A stretch of DNA of 64,000 nucleotides from Benincasa hispida (GCF_009727055.1 NC_052356.1:14677-78676), one strand, 5' to 3'. Shown: positions 1 to 12,911, numbered from the stretch's first letter. The notes: generated from the sequence alone by a model not told the origin. Made by a program: numbers and translations.

Positions 1-376
1 TTGGATTTCCGCATGACACCCGTGGGGATAAGCCAAAACGAAGAGTGTAACCATGACCAACAGTCTCTAAATAAAGAAATGATGCAAATTTTTGCTCACC
101 ACAGATAGATACGTTGGGTTGTTTTGACAAAGAAGAGATAAACATTCTATTTTGAAAACTAGAAAAGCATCTTTGAGCAAAATTTTGTCAAATAGAAGAA
201 TAAAGTAGGGCTTGCTAAGAATTAGCAAGGATAGAAGGAAATTGCGATGTCAAGTAATGTGCCTAAATGCAGCATTTAGAGCAACCAATCGTCGCAAAAA
301 TAGAGGATAGGAATTGAGCATGATTGCCTTAGTAGAAGATATGCTTGAGGACAAGCATATATCTAATTTGGAGGTG
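1..376 (+). mobile_element. 3' end of the internal region of a family-A Gypsy element (A0)
   Basis: This non-coding stretch matches, almost base for base, the last 380 bases before the 3' LTR of element A1 (41490-41870). It opens inside the recurrent 45-nt motif (1-45). It ends in a 9-bp hairpin (339-360, loop AGGA) and the PPT AATTTGGAGGTG (365-376). The rest of the element lies to the left, outside the window. No coding frame is present. Confidence 0.85.
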
Positions 377-2040
377 TGATAACTTGTAGAAATACAAGTT
401 ATTTATGCCACCTTATCTAGATATTGCGGCAAAAGTTAGTAAATATTCGCTGATTGTATGAAAATTAGCCTAGTATTACAATAATTATAAATGATCGGAA
501 TTACACCCACTAACACCATAAAGATGGAAGACAAGCCGAATTTTACTCTATTTTGCAGGAGACTAAGTCACCGCTTGCACTAAAGGCTCGTGAGAAACTA
601 ATCAACACATCTCTATCACAATGCGCCCGTCAATCAACAATGAAGAGATGATTATCGGAATGACGGCGCAATGCGACAGTCGATCTAGAGCTGTGTTCCA
701 ACTGCATGCGGTAATAAAAACAACACCGCATGCGAACCCATGATCGGAAGATGCAACTGAGCAACGCAAAAGTGGAGGATTGAGACACGTGTACAACTAA
801 CGGTTGTGCAAAATTGATGGTTTGATTGCATAACATAAGGAATAATATCCCTCCATCTTTGGAATTACCATAACGATCAAGTGGGGACCACAAGGCTGGA
901 GTCAAATATTTGCACCTATAAATACCCCATTGATTTCAAAGAAAAAATATGCTACTGGATACAGGGTAAGTGCTGCAAAAAATTGTTGAGAGAAAAGGCT
1001 GAGTTGAGTGCTTGAGAGACGAATCTTCATCGAATCTGGCAAAACCATCCTATCCGACAAGCGGATCTTTATTGAATCAGTGCCAAGACATTGGCACTTG
1101 TGTGTTTTTGTCTATCTCTTTCATCGTTGTACTTCACTGTTCTTTATCTCTTCATTCACATACCATGTATCAAACGCTTAATAGAGATATTAAATGTTAC
1201 GATAGCTTCAATTTACCATTTTCTGTCTATTTTCGTTCACCTGTCAATCACTTTCTTCATGATGTTTTCTTAATTCCCTGATAAGCAATATGAATTAACC
1301 AAGTATTTAATTTATGTTAAAGATATAAAATGTGTTTAGCTAAGGCATGCTAGACAACATCTTCACCTGTGAGAGTAGAAGTAAAGATGCCATTATGATC
1401 TATCGAGAGAGGGTTAGAAGAATGTGTGAACTGAAGCGAGTAGTACTTCCAGATATGGTAGCAACCTTGCGTTCATTACGTTAGTTTCTGTTTCACCACA
1501 AACATGTGGGAGCACGGTCGATCACCGAGAGGTGTACGCCAAGAGAAGAGTGGAACAGTATTTGTAGCTTCAATGCGATTCAGAACTTGCGTTGTTTATA
1601 TTATTTGTCTTTCTCTTTCTATTCTATTCATAAGACTTGTCACTGCATCCCACGTCTTCGCACAACTTTCACAGCCAGCCTTGACCCCAGCATCTTGTAC
1701 ATGAAGCCTACATCTTGTATCATCTAGCTTAGGTTTACTATATTTTTATTTTATTATCGCATCTTTACTGCTTTACTTTATTTTAATGCAATTTATATAC
1801 CTGTACACACACACTTTTAAAGATTGAAAACCTGGTCGCGTATATCATGAACGTACCACAATAACCTAAACCAGTCCCCGTATTCGACCTTGGATCACAC
1901 CGAGAAACTTGCGGTGGAATTACACTTGGTTCCATCATAAGGAAACTTGTGACAGTGCATGGAATACTACATGAACATTCATAATTAATGCATATTAAGA
2001 AGTAGTATCGCATCATCATGAGCATAGAACATCATACATC
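377..2040 (+). repeat. 3' LTR of element A0, right end truncated
   Basis: The LTR starts TGATAACTTG directly after the PPT and is collinear with both A1 LTRs (36250-38040 and 41911-43694). A TATA box, CTATAAATA, lies at 916-924. The match fades near 2040, before the CA end seen in A1, so the last few dozen bases are missing or replaced. Small open frames inside (for example 1012-1281 and 1504-1727) are not conserved in the other copies and are not called as genes. Confidence 0.85.
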
Positions 2041-2045
2041 CTTAC

Positions 2046-2424
2046 CTATCTAAAAGCCAGTCAACAGTTTTTGATTACCGCATGCGGTTGAAATTGCGTT
2101 GATCGCTAAAGCTCTTGATCGATTGTCGCATGCGCCATCATTTCGTTTATCATTTTTTCGTTCTTGATTGATGGGCGCAATGCGACGTAGATACGTTGTT
2201 TATCTTGTCTTCGAGCCATGAACGCATGCGGTGACTTATTTCCTGCAAAACAGAAACTGAAACATTCTATCTCACCATCGCAATGGTGTTAGTGGGTGTC
2301 TTTACGACATTTCATAATTTTCATATTTCTTAGCCAATTTGTATAATATTGATGCAACTTTTCCTTCTTTTTACCGCAATCTAAATAAAATAGTATAATT
2401 AACTTGTATTTCTACATGTTATCA
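2046..2424 (-). repeat. Inverted fragment of a family-A/I LTR (5' end)
   Basis: Read on the minus strand, this begins TGATAACATG and follows the first 380 bases of the family-A and I LTRs (compare 49800-50175). It abuts the plus-strand LTR 377-2040 tail to tail. The 377-2424 block therefore has near-identical inverted ends, TGATAAC at one side and GTTATCA at the other. No internal sequence belongs to it. Confidence 0.8.
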
Positions 2425-2798
2425 GTAGTATATCAAATATCAAACAACTTTCAACTCTATATTAGATTATAGTGTATCATATATCAATAAGAGAGTATAT
2501 GAAGCAAGACATGAGTGTATCAGCCATACATCTTACACTAATCAAGATTCAAGACAATCAACAGTGTATCTAACTCCAATCAATATTCATTCAGCAACTA
2601 ATTTTGAAGTAAAACATGTATGTTTCATTTTATAAGCATTATATTCCAAGTTTATCGGCAATATATCAGATATAATACATAAATGTATCTAACATCAAAA
2701 TGTTAATACTCGAAGTAAGATGACATGAGTGTATCAATAGTAAATCTAACAACAATCAATATTTCAAGTTTTTTCGATGTATATATCTAAGAACAATT
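2425..2798. other. AT-rich intergenic DNA
   Basis: No gene is seen. The stretch is rich in degenerate GTATCA and AGTATATC words that continue to the right of the solo LTR at 4658-5150. The two pieces look like one original sequence split by that insertion. Confidence 0.6.
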
Positions 2799-4652
2799 TG
2801 TAGGATTGTATCAACAGTAGTGGAAGCACAAGGATCGTCTAAGCACTCATATTCACTAATTTTGGCAAAATATAAAGCATGCTTTTGCAGAAACAAGTGA
2901 GTTTCAAGACATACCTCTTATAGAACTTCTTCAAAGCTTCATCTCCAGCTGCTATCTTCTCCATATCTTGTTGCAAACCACCTCAAGATCTTCCCACTAT
3001 TCTCTGCGTGCTCTAAATTGAGTTGTGGGACTCAAAACAAGTTTGAATCAAGGGATGAAGGAGAAAAGCTTACTGCAGCAACCTTATTGAAGAACCCTTT
3101 CTTCAACCCAAATTTTCTCTAAACTTCTCTACAGATTGCATCCGCGATTTTCACTCCAATCTCTTAATTATATTGCAGATCAACATGCAAAGAGAAGAAT
3201 TGTATGAGTTGCAGCTCATGCTTGGAGAAGACAAGGCCAAGATATTGCTTCATGTGTGAGCTACTTAGGTGATGGATAATGAAAAAAAGCCTTTTTTTTT
3301 TCCATTTTGTGTGTTTTTGGTTTTTACTTTTTCCAATTTTATCTATAATCAAAATTTGATTTTATAAAATATATTTTGATTTTTAATTAATTTCATAAAT
3401 TAATTATTAAATAAAGCTTAATTAATTTAATATCAAATATTAAATTAATTTTAACATATATCCATCTTTATATATTTAAATCATATTTAAATATATAAAT
3501 TCTCCTATTCCATTTAATTTTAAAATTAAACATATAATTATATCTCTTCTAATTACTAATTCCCTTAGTTCTAATTTGAATGTTTCAAATTAACTTATCA
3601 CGCTATTCTAGAGCTAGTCTGTTATGATCTAGTAGGTGGACCTCGGGAACCTATAGATTATGGGCTCCAACGATCCGAGATTAATTGGCTAAACTCATTA
3701 GACCAAATTAATCTTTATTCGTTAACTAATGGGTCACTCCACTAAAGCCCATAGTTGCACTCCTCTCACTATAGATATATTATGTCCATATGATTTAACC
3801 ATAATCAGCAAGTCGACCCTTCACAGGTTGTTCGTAATAATGGTTGGGTCAAATATCTGTTTTACCCCCGAGATTACGTCTTATTCCTCAAGTCTCTAAT
3901 GATCCTCTAATGAACAACTGATTTGTGATCTAATCACTAAACCAAACCGTCTCAGCCCAGTGAGAGGGTGAGGCCCCTTGTTCAAGACCTAGATTCAGTA
4001 CTTGAGAGAATAACCTTTCTTCTATCCCTTCATCGGGTAGGAGTGAACTCTGTCTTGCACCCTATGTCCCCAGCTATCTATTCAGTCTTACCCCTGAAAT
4101 GGAAGTCTTATTGAGCTGGTGCTGTTGAGCCAGCTCTCAACTATGCAAATCTAAGGGCAATCTCGAATAAACGGGACTTCATAGTTAGCTCAGCATTAAG
4201 ATTGAGTTCCCTAAGTCATCTAGGTTAAATAGTCAGTTTTAAACAGAAAATGTTATAAAGTAAGAGTGACTTATTTCTTGGTCATGATCTTATGCAAACT
4301 CATTGCATAGGATACCTCCACTCTTCATGTCATAACATGTATGAATTAAGATTACATCGTATGTAACACTTTACAACTCTTTGTAACAACTATAGAGTAG
4401 GCCGCATCCAATGGTGTTACCAGAATAAGGTACCCAACCTCATTCATGTAATAGATCATTTTGACTATTTACTTGAACCTGATTCACTCTTATGTCTCCA
4501 CATAAAGTTCAAGTACCCATACAATAGTCATGGGTCTTAGTTTATTGAATTTAGACTTTCATACAATTTATGAGATTAATAAAAAGTATATTGATAGCAG
4601 AAAATGTTTATTATTTTACCAACTACGACTTTTCAGGACATAAAATCCAACA
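2799..4652 (-). mobile_element. Solo LTR, family D (TSD CAATT)
   Basis: This is a 1,854-bp solo LTR. On the minus strand it starts TGTTGGATTTTATGTCC and ends CCTACA. The 5-bp TSD CAATT is intact at 2794-2798 and 4653-4657. It is collinear with the plus-strand solo LTR at 29490-31350, which confirms both boundaries. There is no internal region, so it is the product of LTR-LTR recombination. The superfamily is not certain; the TGTTGG start and the 'TATGTCCTAAA' leader resemble the Copia-type LTRs elsewhere in the window. Confidence 0.93.
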
Positions 4653-4657
4653 CAATT

Positions 4658-5759
4658 AACATTCAACTAGTAACTTATTTTGAAGTACAACATGCATATT
4701 TCTTTTTATAAATAGATATCCAAGTGTATTAGTAGTATATCAAATATAGGACATGAATGTATTAGATTTCAATCAGTAAATACTTGGCATAAGATAACAT
4801 CCATCAATATTATTATTCAATCAGTCTATTATTTTTATATCTAATAGCAATCATGCACTTTAACTGTAAGAGGCATTTTGAATTTTGATTGTTTCATTTG
4901 GAATATTTTGTTAATGTTGCTATTGTTACGAACTTAGAACTGTTGAGGTGCATGTGAGTTGAGTTTTCATATTGTGTGTTGCTTTTATGGGCTTTCTTCA
5001 TTTCAAGTATAATATTGGTATATCAATAATATGTCAATACTATTTAAAGATAAAATTTCAAATATATTATTAATGTATTGGTAGTATATCATTAAGATGA
5101 TTACCAAAAATAAAGTATATCAATAGTAGAAGTGCATTTTAGACTTCTAGTCTTTTAGTGTTTGGGTGGGCCGTTGTTTTGCTGAAATTGCAAAGGACAA
5201 ATGGTTGAGACACGCCAACAAGAAGTAAACAAAACAAAAAAGGGTCCAACATAAAAGGCATGGTGCAACCCAATTTCTGGGGAAAAGGATGAAGTAGCAA
5301 CATCAAATGCAAAAATATATAAATAAAGTATCCATACTAATTAAATTGCAAAACTAAGCAATATATTTACAAATATAGCAAATATTATGTAGTCCAAGTA
5401 AATTGTTTGAATAAAAAGAGTAATTGTTTTAAATGGTAAAACTACTGAAAATATTTTATCACCCAGTGATAGAAGCCTATGCGTTATCGATGACATTCAT
5501 TTTGTTATGTTTGTAAATAAGGTAACTCATTTTTTTTATTTGAAAATGGGCTGAATAAAAATATATATAATTGTTTCTCGGTCATTGATCATTGATATTT
5601 GGTCAATCATTTAAAAACTTTTAAATTTAGAGGTGTGTACAAATATAAGTTTTTGGGCCAAACTAATTGTAAATTTAGCATTAAAAAAAATTAAAAATAT
5701 GACCAAATTTTAGTTTAACCCATACAAAAAAACTAAAAAGCCCATGAAATTTAATAAGC
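4658..5759. other. AT-rich intergenic DNA, no gene seen
   Basis: Low-complexity, AT-rich sequence. The first 500 bases continue the TATATC-rich sequence found before the solo LTR. No reading frame, LTR end or structural RNA could be supported. Confidence 0.5.
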
Positions 5760-6654
5760 CCACGATCCACAATCAAATCCTGCAGGATTCAGATTTCACA
5801 TTCTTCTTTAAAAAATGATCGACGATTCACATCCATCTGTAGTATGTTTCCATCCATCAGCAGTTGTTTAGTTTCTTCCTTTTTTTGTTCGAAAGACCCT
5901 AACCCCATCAATATTCTTCAAACCTCATTGATCTTCTTCAAACAGCGATGCCAAAACCCTAACATCTGCCAATCAAAACCCTAACGTCTCCTTTTAACAT
6001 CCGCCATCGACGAAAATCTTCTTCCAATGCATCTATTTACATTCCCATTCATCCACCAAATATTGAAGGGGAGAATCAATCAATACTTATAAAATAACAC
6101 TGAAATTGATCGTGAAATCACATTGAAAGGTAAGAAAAAATCATAGTTTAATGACTGTTTTTTCTTTTTTTGTTGTTTAGTTGATTGATTGTTGTTTGTA
6201 TACTTTAAACTTCAAATCTATTTTTGTTTTGGGTCCACTGGTGATAGATTTATGTCACTAATAAACTTGAAGAATGTTAAATTTGTTTTTTGTTTTCTAT
6301 GAAAGGTAAGTGAATGCATAGTTTCAATATTTTTTCTTTAGAGTTGTTGATTAGAGTCTATCAGTGATTTCACTAATATACTTAATGGATGCTGAATTTA
6401 TTTTCATGCAATGTAAGTAAATGCATAATTTCACTGTTGTTTATTTATCTATTTATTTATTAGAGTCTTCTATTGATAGGTTTCTATCACTGATAGACTT
6501 GAAGTATATTGGATTTATTTTCATGAGAGGTAAGAAAAATTGTAGTTTCAATTCTCTATACTTGTTGTTTAGTTGATAGACTATTGCTAGCGTGCTTTTA
6601 GACTTCAAATATATTGTTGATTAAAGTATATATGTGATAAGTTTCTATCACTAA

Positions 6655-6722
6655 TAGACTTGAAGTGGTGAAGTCTATTAGTGGTAGGGTTATCACTGAT
6701 AGAATTCACCACTTCAAGTCTA
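6655..6722. repeat. 68-nt near-perfect foldback
   Basis: The arms 6655-6672 and 6705-6722 are perfect 18-bp inverted repeats. After one mismatch the pairing continues for ten more pairs (one G-U) down to a 10-nt loop at 6684-6693. The inner arms carry the TATCACTGATA word that is scattered through 6240-8460. It could be a small foldback transposon or a miRNA-like hairpin. Confidence 0.75.
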
Positions 6723-7740
6723 TCAATTACAGAAGTGTATCAGTGATAAATTTTCATTAATAGACTTCACTACTTAAAGTATATTAGTTATCAACTCTAT
6801 CATTGATAAATTTGAAGAGTTTAGTTTGTTGGCTCAAGTGTTTATTACCATTTTAACAGACTTATAAGTTAAAACAATTATGGAAAACGAATGGCAAAAA
6901 AATGGGACAAAAAGAACCTTAGAACTTGAAGAATTATCAAGAAAAAAAAAAGGTGAAAAAAGAGAAGGTATTCACTATATATTAAGTATATATTTATTTC
7001 TAAGTTGTACTTTAAAATATTTATAACATATATTTTTTTTTTTTAAATGGGCAAAAAAAATTCCTAAAGAAAGTTGGAATTCCATTTTGAAAGTCACAAT
7101 TTATGTGAAGCTTGAAGTGATAGATCATATCATTAAGGGCTTAGATTCAACGTATCTATCTTTATTTAAGGAAGGACCGTTTGGACATTTTCTAGGGTTA
7201 AAAATTTACAAGAATCTTGAATTGGGAACAACAAAACAACCATATTGGCAAGATCTCAATGACAACATCTTCTCGAAATAAAATGTAAGTTCCAACTTTT
7301 CCATTAATAATTGTGCTACAAATTTATCAATGGTATTGACATATCAGTGATAGAAAAATATTAGTGATAGAAGTATTATATCTATTAAAACACTCAAATA
7401 ACTGTAGGGAAAGAGTCTATTAGTGACATAGTTTATTAATGATAAACTAATATTACAGCAAGGGGATCATATCAGATAAATAAACCATATAAGTGTATTA
7501 GTCTATCAGTAACATGGACTACCAATGGCAAGCCCATATCACTAATATGATCTCATTAAACTATTCAATTGATAACTCCTACCTATGATTATCTGAGTAT
7601 TTCAAATCTAATAAAAAGAAGGTAATCTGTATAAAATACTAATTAAATATTATGCTTTCAGCTCTCTATAGTTCCTATTGTTGCATAGAAGAAATGTCAT
7701 CAGAGTACTTGAAACAAAATTTTGGAGATGAAAAAGAAAT

Positions 7741-7840
7741 GATTGGAGGAAGGAGAATATGTTGTAGAAAAAGATAAAAAGATTGGAGGAAGGAGAATAT
7801 ATTGCAGAAAAAGATAAAAAGATTGGAGAAAGAATATCTT
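7741..7840. repeat. 40-bp tandem repeat, 2.5 copies
   Basis: Copies at 7741-7780 and 7781-7820 and a partial third at 7821-7840 differ at only a few bases. The period of 40 is not a multiple of three, so the duplication shifts the frame of the lysine-rich coding island it lies in. That fits a pseudogene. Confidence 0.85.
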
Positions 7841-9016
7841 CTTTACAATAAGATATTGAAGGTCTAATAAGGCAACACACAAAGAAGATTTGAAGATCTT
7901 AAAAAGGGACAAAAGAAGATTCTCCGTTTGGTACATTCTTTGATAGAAATTGGAAAGTAGAAGGTCCCACACAAATGTCAAAGTCAAAGACAATCTCAAA
8001 AGTCCTTATGGAAAGAATCCTCCTCCATCATTGAGTCTAGAAATGATAGATGGGGATGTTGATGCTAATATTGATAAAGTAGTTGAATATGCAACTATTT
8101 ATGCCAAGGAGAAAAAGGTAAAAGTATTATAGTTTACTGACAACATTTTCATTTTTTTATTAGTATGCTAATATCTACAGAAGCATGAAGAAAAATGTGA
8201 TAAAGAAATTGAAATAGAAGAAACAACTATTATTAAGGAAAAACAGGTACAAATATAACTCAATAGTAGGTTATTTCTAGTGTATTTTTTTAGATTTCAA
8301 GTTTGCTAGTCATTAAAGTCTATCAGTGAAAGGTTTCTATCACTAACAGAATATTGTCATTTTTTATTGGAGTCCAACAGTAACATCTAGTTCTTTTATT
8401 TCTTTTTCAATGATAGACTTTATCATGGAAAAAGTATATTAATAGCTTCTACTATTTCTTATTCATTGATACACTTATATAATATTTTTAAAAAAAATTG
8501 AAGACAGTTGGGAAGAAGACAATGGACATGAGAAAAGGTAAAAAATAGTGCATGACAGAGCAAAAAAAATTGATGGTATAACAATTGTCACATTTCATAT
8601 ATTACTTTATGACTTATAAACTCAATATATGTTTATAAACTTATAATTAAGTATTGACATTTTGGTTATTCAAGAAAAGGAAAATACAACAATAAATACT
8701 GCGAAAAGACAGCCTAAACCATCAAAGAAGATGTTAGAGAATGTACATGATTAGAAGATTACAAGAGAATAAGAGGATGTAAAGGACCAAATGAATGAAA
8801 AAGAACAGAAGAAAGCTTCTGCAAAACAAACAATACATTCTCCTAGAATCAAGGACTGTGCCTCTAGTTTTGACATAAAAATCTCTAAGATGTAATCATG
8901 CAGTTGTGATTCAGTTTAATATTTTGGCTATTTTACCTTAGTTTTTGTGGATATTCCAATATTTTAATATTATGGGCTACCATACCTTAGTTTTTGTGGA
9001 TAGAATAGTAGTATCA

Positions 9017-9256
9017 TGTTGGGGTGTATGCCCTAAGGCCTGGTGGTTTTATGTTAATTGAATTAATGGCTGATTAATTTTATATTACTTGTGCAATAAT
9101 CCATTAACCTAAGATCCAAGGTTATCTGATGTAACTTAAACATGTATATGGAGACATACAGGTGGATCATGTTTAAGTGATAACCTCAATGGTCTGTAGT
9201 ATATAGATAAGGTTGGGTGCCTTACCCTGGTAATACTACTGATAGATTGCATTGTT
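9017..9256 (+). repeat. Truncated 5' LTR of element E
   Basis: The first 240 bases match the start of the LTR at 27383 (GGTGTATG, then CTTAAACATGTAT and GGTGGATCATG). The match stops near CTGGTAATACTACTGATAG at about 9240-9256. The rest of the LTR, the PBS and any gag are missing. Confidence 0.75.
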
Positions 9257-10854
9257 TGAATGTTATTTGTTTTTTAAATTACACTGATGTCTGACTCCAT
9301 TAAGGTAATGTGATATATATTGCATTGTTTGAATGTTATTTCTGCTAACATGTTTGCGAAACATTGTTCTATCATAGAAGTGTTATAAAACTTGTTTATG
9401 AAATTTCAGGTTTTGGGTAAGTTGAGACATTTATGTAAAAAAAAAACTCTTACTGAAAGAAATGTTCAAAAGATGCCAATGTAGTCCTTTAGACATTTCA
9501 AAGTAAAATTATGTGTTTGGTGACAAATACTGGTTCATTTGAAAAGTTTAATGGTTGTAGCCTATGTTGATGATTTTATTTCAAGTAACACCACGTAATA
9601 GTTAACAAGTTTTGTTAACCATTTGTTTCACTTGAATGTCAATTTCTAATTGTCAAGCAGATAAGTTTTCATCGTAGTGGGAAAGTTATGAGATAATCGA
9701 CCTTTTCAAATACTTGATGTCTTTATTGTCATATAAGATGATAAAATGAAAACTTATGAATCTTTCAGTAGTGGGAGAGTCGTGCGGTGACTTAACCTAT
9801 GCTATGACTTATTGGAAGTCAAAGCTATCATACTAAATGATAAGTATTGAAGGAATTTGACAAGAAGAGAAATGTTATTAAAGTCATAAATATGAGATCA
9901 AGTATTGTACTTGATCTCAATCAACCTTTTGTAGATTTTCATTAATGGGGCAACCTCAAAGGATATGCATGGGTCTAGGAAAATGAGGCTTGAAAGTGTA
10001 GTATATAGAGATAGAGATCTTCAAAGTAAGACTCTTAGCGTTAGGTGAAAACCCACTCTTGAGTTATTAGGTGAAAATGGACTATAAATCAATTTTCTAC
10101 CTAGTTTTACAGCAGAGTCTTCATGGTTTCATTGTTGCATATGAGATATGTAAAAATGAATACCTTTATTTATGAAAAGGAGTTAAAAGCATCTATACAA
10201 TTTCAAGAAATTTTTTGATATAGTATCATAATCAATGACTTTAAGCGATAACGATATTCTTGTAAAAATAAGAAAATGAAACGTGGATATTTATCTATTC
10301 TATATTGATATTTTCTCATTATGAATGAAGTAAAATTCAATATACAAGTTTTGACTGTTCAACCAATTCCAAAGAGTTGATTTGAAGTAATTTTGTATAT
10401 TAAAAGTCCACATACAAATGCTTAGGAAATGTTGTTTAATTTGTCTCATGCATCTTGTGTTCACAAAGTAGTTGTTTAATGTTCGATGTGATTGCTAAAG
10501 ATGGAATGATAATGTACCAATCTAAAATGACATTGATATGTCTAAGGAAAATATTTCCTAAGACACCTAAAATGATAAAGGGATATCAATTTTACATGAG
10601 ATTTTATTAATATTTAATATACAATTGATTGGTTTAATCAGGGAATTCGATTGTATGACCATTGAGTGTTGCATATTAAAACTTAAGAATAATGAAACTT
10701 CAGTGTATATAGTTTAAGATTTTATTTTCTAAGAGTTACACTATTTCATATTGGATTAGAGAAATCCATGTTTTATCCTAGATGGTATCCATTGGACTAA
10801 GAGACAATATTTTGCTTGTGAAGCAATAATTTGCCTATGTTCAAGGTGTCTTGA
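9257..10854 (+). pseudogene. Degraded internal region of element E
   Basis: No long frame is left. A short AYVDDFIS-like reading at about 9558-9582 recalls the YVDD reverse-transcriptase motif of Copia elements but stands alone, so it is weak. The sequence runs up to the TSD of element C and resumes beyond it at 27038. A short repeat, ATTGCATTGTTTGAATG, occurs at about 9245-9270 and again at about 9320-9340. Confidence 0.4.
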
Positions 10855-11256
10855 TGATGGGTTGGAAAATGGAGTAAATAAATATGTTTTTATCGTTCGT
10901 TCTCCACGCGTCGCTGGTCATGCGTTGGATATGCAATATGTGTCTAAGAATGTATGCAATGACTATGTGTTCTTGTCACAAGTTTTCTTGCTCTCTCTCC
11001 AAATGTAACGAGATCGCAAGTTTCTCGGGTGATCTGAGGTTGAACTCAGGGACTTGTAGCTAAATGTTATGAAGTGAAGCGTTTGCGACGAAGAATAAAA
11101 GAATTTGAAGGTTATGGGCTATATGCTACTCCTAGTCCTAACTAACAGATTAAGCAATGGAAGTATGACTATGAGAGTTAGAGACACGACAACTGCTAAT
11201 GCGTAATAAGATGCATGGGAAAAATAGATAAAATGACGGGGATGTCTTCACCGCAT
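10855..11256 (-). repeat. Element C 3' LTR, terminal part
   Basis: This is the outer end of the 3' LTR, matching 25042-25440 of the 5' LTR. It ends at TGATGGGTTGG (minus-strand CA terminus) beside the TSD CTTGA. It stops at CGCAT (11252-11256), the target duplicated by element B. Confidence 0.92.
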
Positions 11257-12887
11257 TGATAATGGGTAGAAATGCACAATATCATAGTGCTAAGTTATTA
11301 AATAATGATGGATTGCATTAATGAAAAATGATAAATTGCATTCATTAAGCATAAAATCTATAATATTGCGATCGCGTGCGTCAACGCATTGGAACTATTT
11401 ATTTTTGTATTTTTTATGCAGAATATGCGTTAACGCATTGTAGAGATTGAGATCATAGGAATTCATCGGTCGAGCGCAACTTCACCGCAAATATTCACCC
11501 AAGAAGAATCACCGCAACATGGTGGACGCATCCGGACGAAAGGACAATTAAGATCGATGGGATAGAAAGCTGACAACAGTCGAATCCAAATTAAGTTGAC
11601 AGCCAATAACGGTCACAATGTACATCAAGCTTTATCGGTGAAAATTATCCGGCACATCAATTAGGAATTAAAGTTGTCCCATCTGAACAACCAGGAAAGA
11701 GAAGCTGCCTTTCACCTTTTGATGCCCTATAAATACCAAGTGCATTCTTCAAAGAAGGGGTTAAGCAGTTAATTAGTTCACCATTTTTAATTCACGTCTC
11801 TGTCCATAGTTTTCTTTCACCTTTTTAAGGTGAACGCGAGGAAGAAATTGTGCCGGTAGATCGTTCTAGCAAGCTTGTGAGAGCACCGGAAGCTACTAAG
11901 ACAGAGAGAGGGCCGACTCCTGCAGAAGCGGGAATATCTTTAGTTCAGAATAGAGATTCCAGTGTAAAAAGCCTCGGTCAGCAAGGAATTGCTACCAAGC
12001 TCTCTACCTTAACTTCCATTAGCATTTTGTACTTAACTTATATATAAGAATGGAAATTCTTTCTCTATATCTGTTCACTCTCTGTGATTCACGCATGAGT
12101 AGCTAAATTAGTTGAATAGGTTGAGAAGAGTTTAGCTAGCACAATGAGGGAATCTTCATTCTGTGTGATTATCTTGTTTATGTAGGCTTCATTCGTCTAT
12201 TAGAGATACTCAGGAGGATAGTCTAAAGACAGGACCTAGACTTAGGAAGGTCAGGTCAAAATCTAGGTTTGGAAGAACCAGATTAGAACGCATAAACGGG
12301 AGATAGGCATTTAGGGATGAGCACTATTTGTTATAACACATCGCATGCATCTTAGCAATAAGATATGATTACATGCGGTCACCTTGCTTTCTTGCATTTT
12401 GCATCAATGCATAGGACAAGAGTAGAGACTTAGGAATAAGCTCTATGGACATTTTGCATGCAACACTTGCATCCTAGATTTAGGAGAATTGCATTTACAT
12501 TGGAAAATGACTTGTTGTGCATGGTAGTAACATGATCGCATAGTCTGACGCATTCCCAAGTAATGCTAGCCAAAGATATTCTCAACTCGTTAATCGCATA
12601 CTCATTGCTTCTATCAACGTAACTTTGTTTCTCAAATTCGCCGCATTTATTTATTTTATCAACACAACAACAAACCAACCACTTCATTTATTTACCTGGT
12701 TACGACAAAGTTTTCATAAGAAAATTATCAACGCAAACTATTTTTACAAGTCCCTGTGATCGACCCTAGACTTACCAAGAAACTCAGGGGAATTTACACT
12801 TCAATTCTGCTGGGGAAAACTTGAGTGCACAACGTAATTCCACCAACGCATTTCATCCATATTTTCATTCATAAAATAATGCATCAA
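11257..12887 (+). repeat. Element B 5' LTR
   Basis: 1,631 bp, starting TGATAATGGG and ending GCATCA. A TATA box lies at 11727-11735 (CTATAAATA). An AT-rich U3 precedes it. Compared with the 3' LTR it lacks about 25 bases near 11490; the extra piece in the 3' copy lies between CGCAA repeats, so replication slippage or small recombination is likely. The open frames at 11850-12047 and on the minus strand at 12430-12687 are not supported as genes. Confidence 0.93.
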
Positions 12888-12893
12888 GTTTTT

Positions 12894-12911
12894 GGCGTCA
12901 TTTGCGGGGAC
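12894..12911 (+). other. Element B primer-binding site
   Basis: TGGCGTCATTTGCGGGGA lies six bases after the LTR end. The plant tRNA-Asp 3' end predicts TGGCGCC then GTTGCCGGGG, so the match is partial but clear. The same site is better kept in the other Gypsy copies (38047, 54043, 48411 on minus). Confidence 0.85.

Larger units (their letters stand above)
5760..8900 (+). pseudogene. Decayed gene with Ulp1/DUF1985-like pieces
   Basis: The stretch looks like a spliced plant gene in decay. A leader rich in AACCCTAA (5890-6000) is followed by short coding islands separated by AT-rich introns. The frame at 7087-7281 contains LFKEGPFGHFLGLK, which resembles the N-terminal part of DUF1985 domains found beside Ulp1-type SUMO proteases, genes often carried by plant Mutator-like elements. 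The island at 7860-7930 reads as a basic stretch with DLKKGQKKILRLVHSL. An open piece follows at 7950-8132. No complete frame, protease catalytic triad or element ends are visible. The family assignment comes from pattern memory only; an unrelated repeat-derived frame is possible. Confidence 0.35.

Noticed and set aside
377..2424. DNA transposon with terminal inverted repeats
   Set aside because: The interior is ordinary LTR sequence in both halves and no TSD was found around the block.
9558..9582. AYVDDFIS as a Copia reverse-transcriptase active site in element E
   Set aside because: No neighbouring reverse-transcriptase blocks are visible in any frame. An isolated five-residue match is not enough for a separate call.
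12430..12687. 85-residue minus-strand frame in the B 5' LTR
   Set aside because: The corresponding part of the 3' LTR (about 21500-21760) does not keep the frame. No domain is seen.
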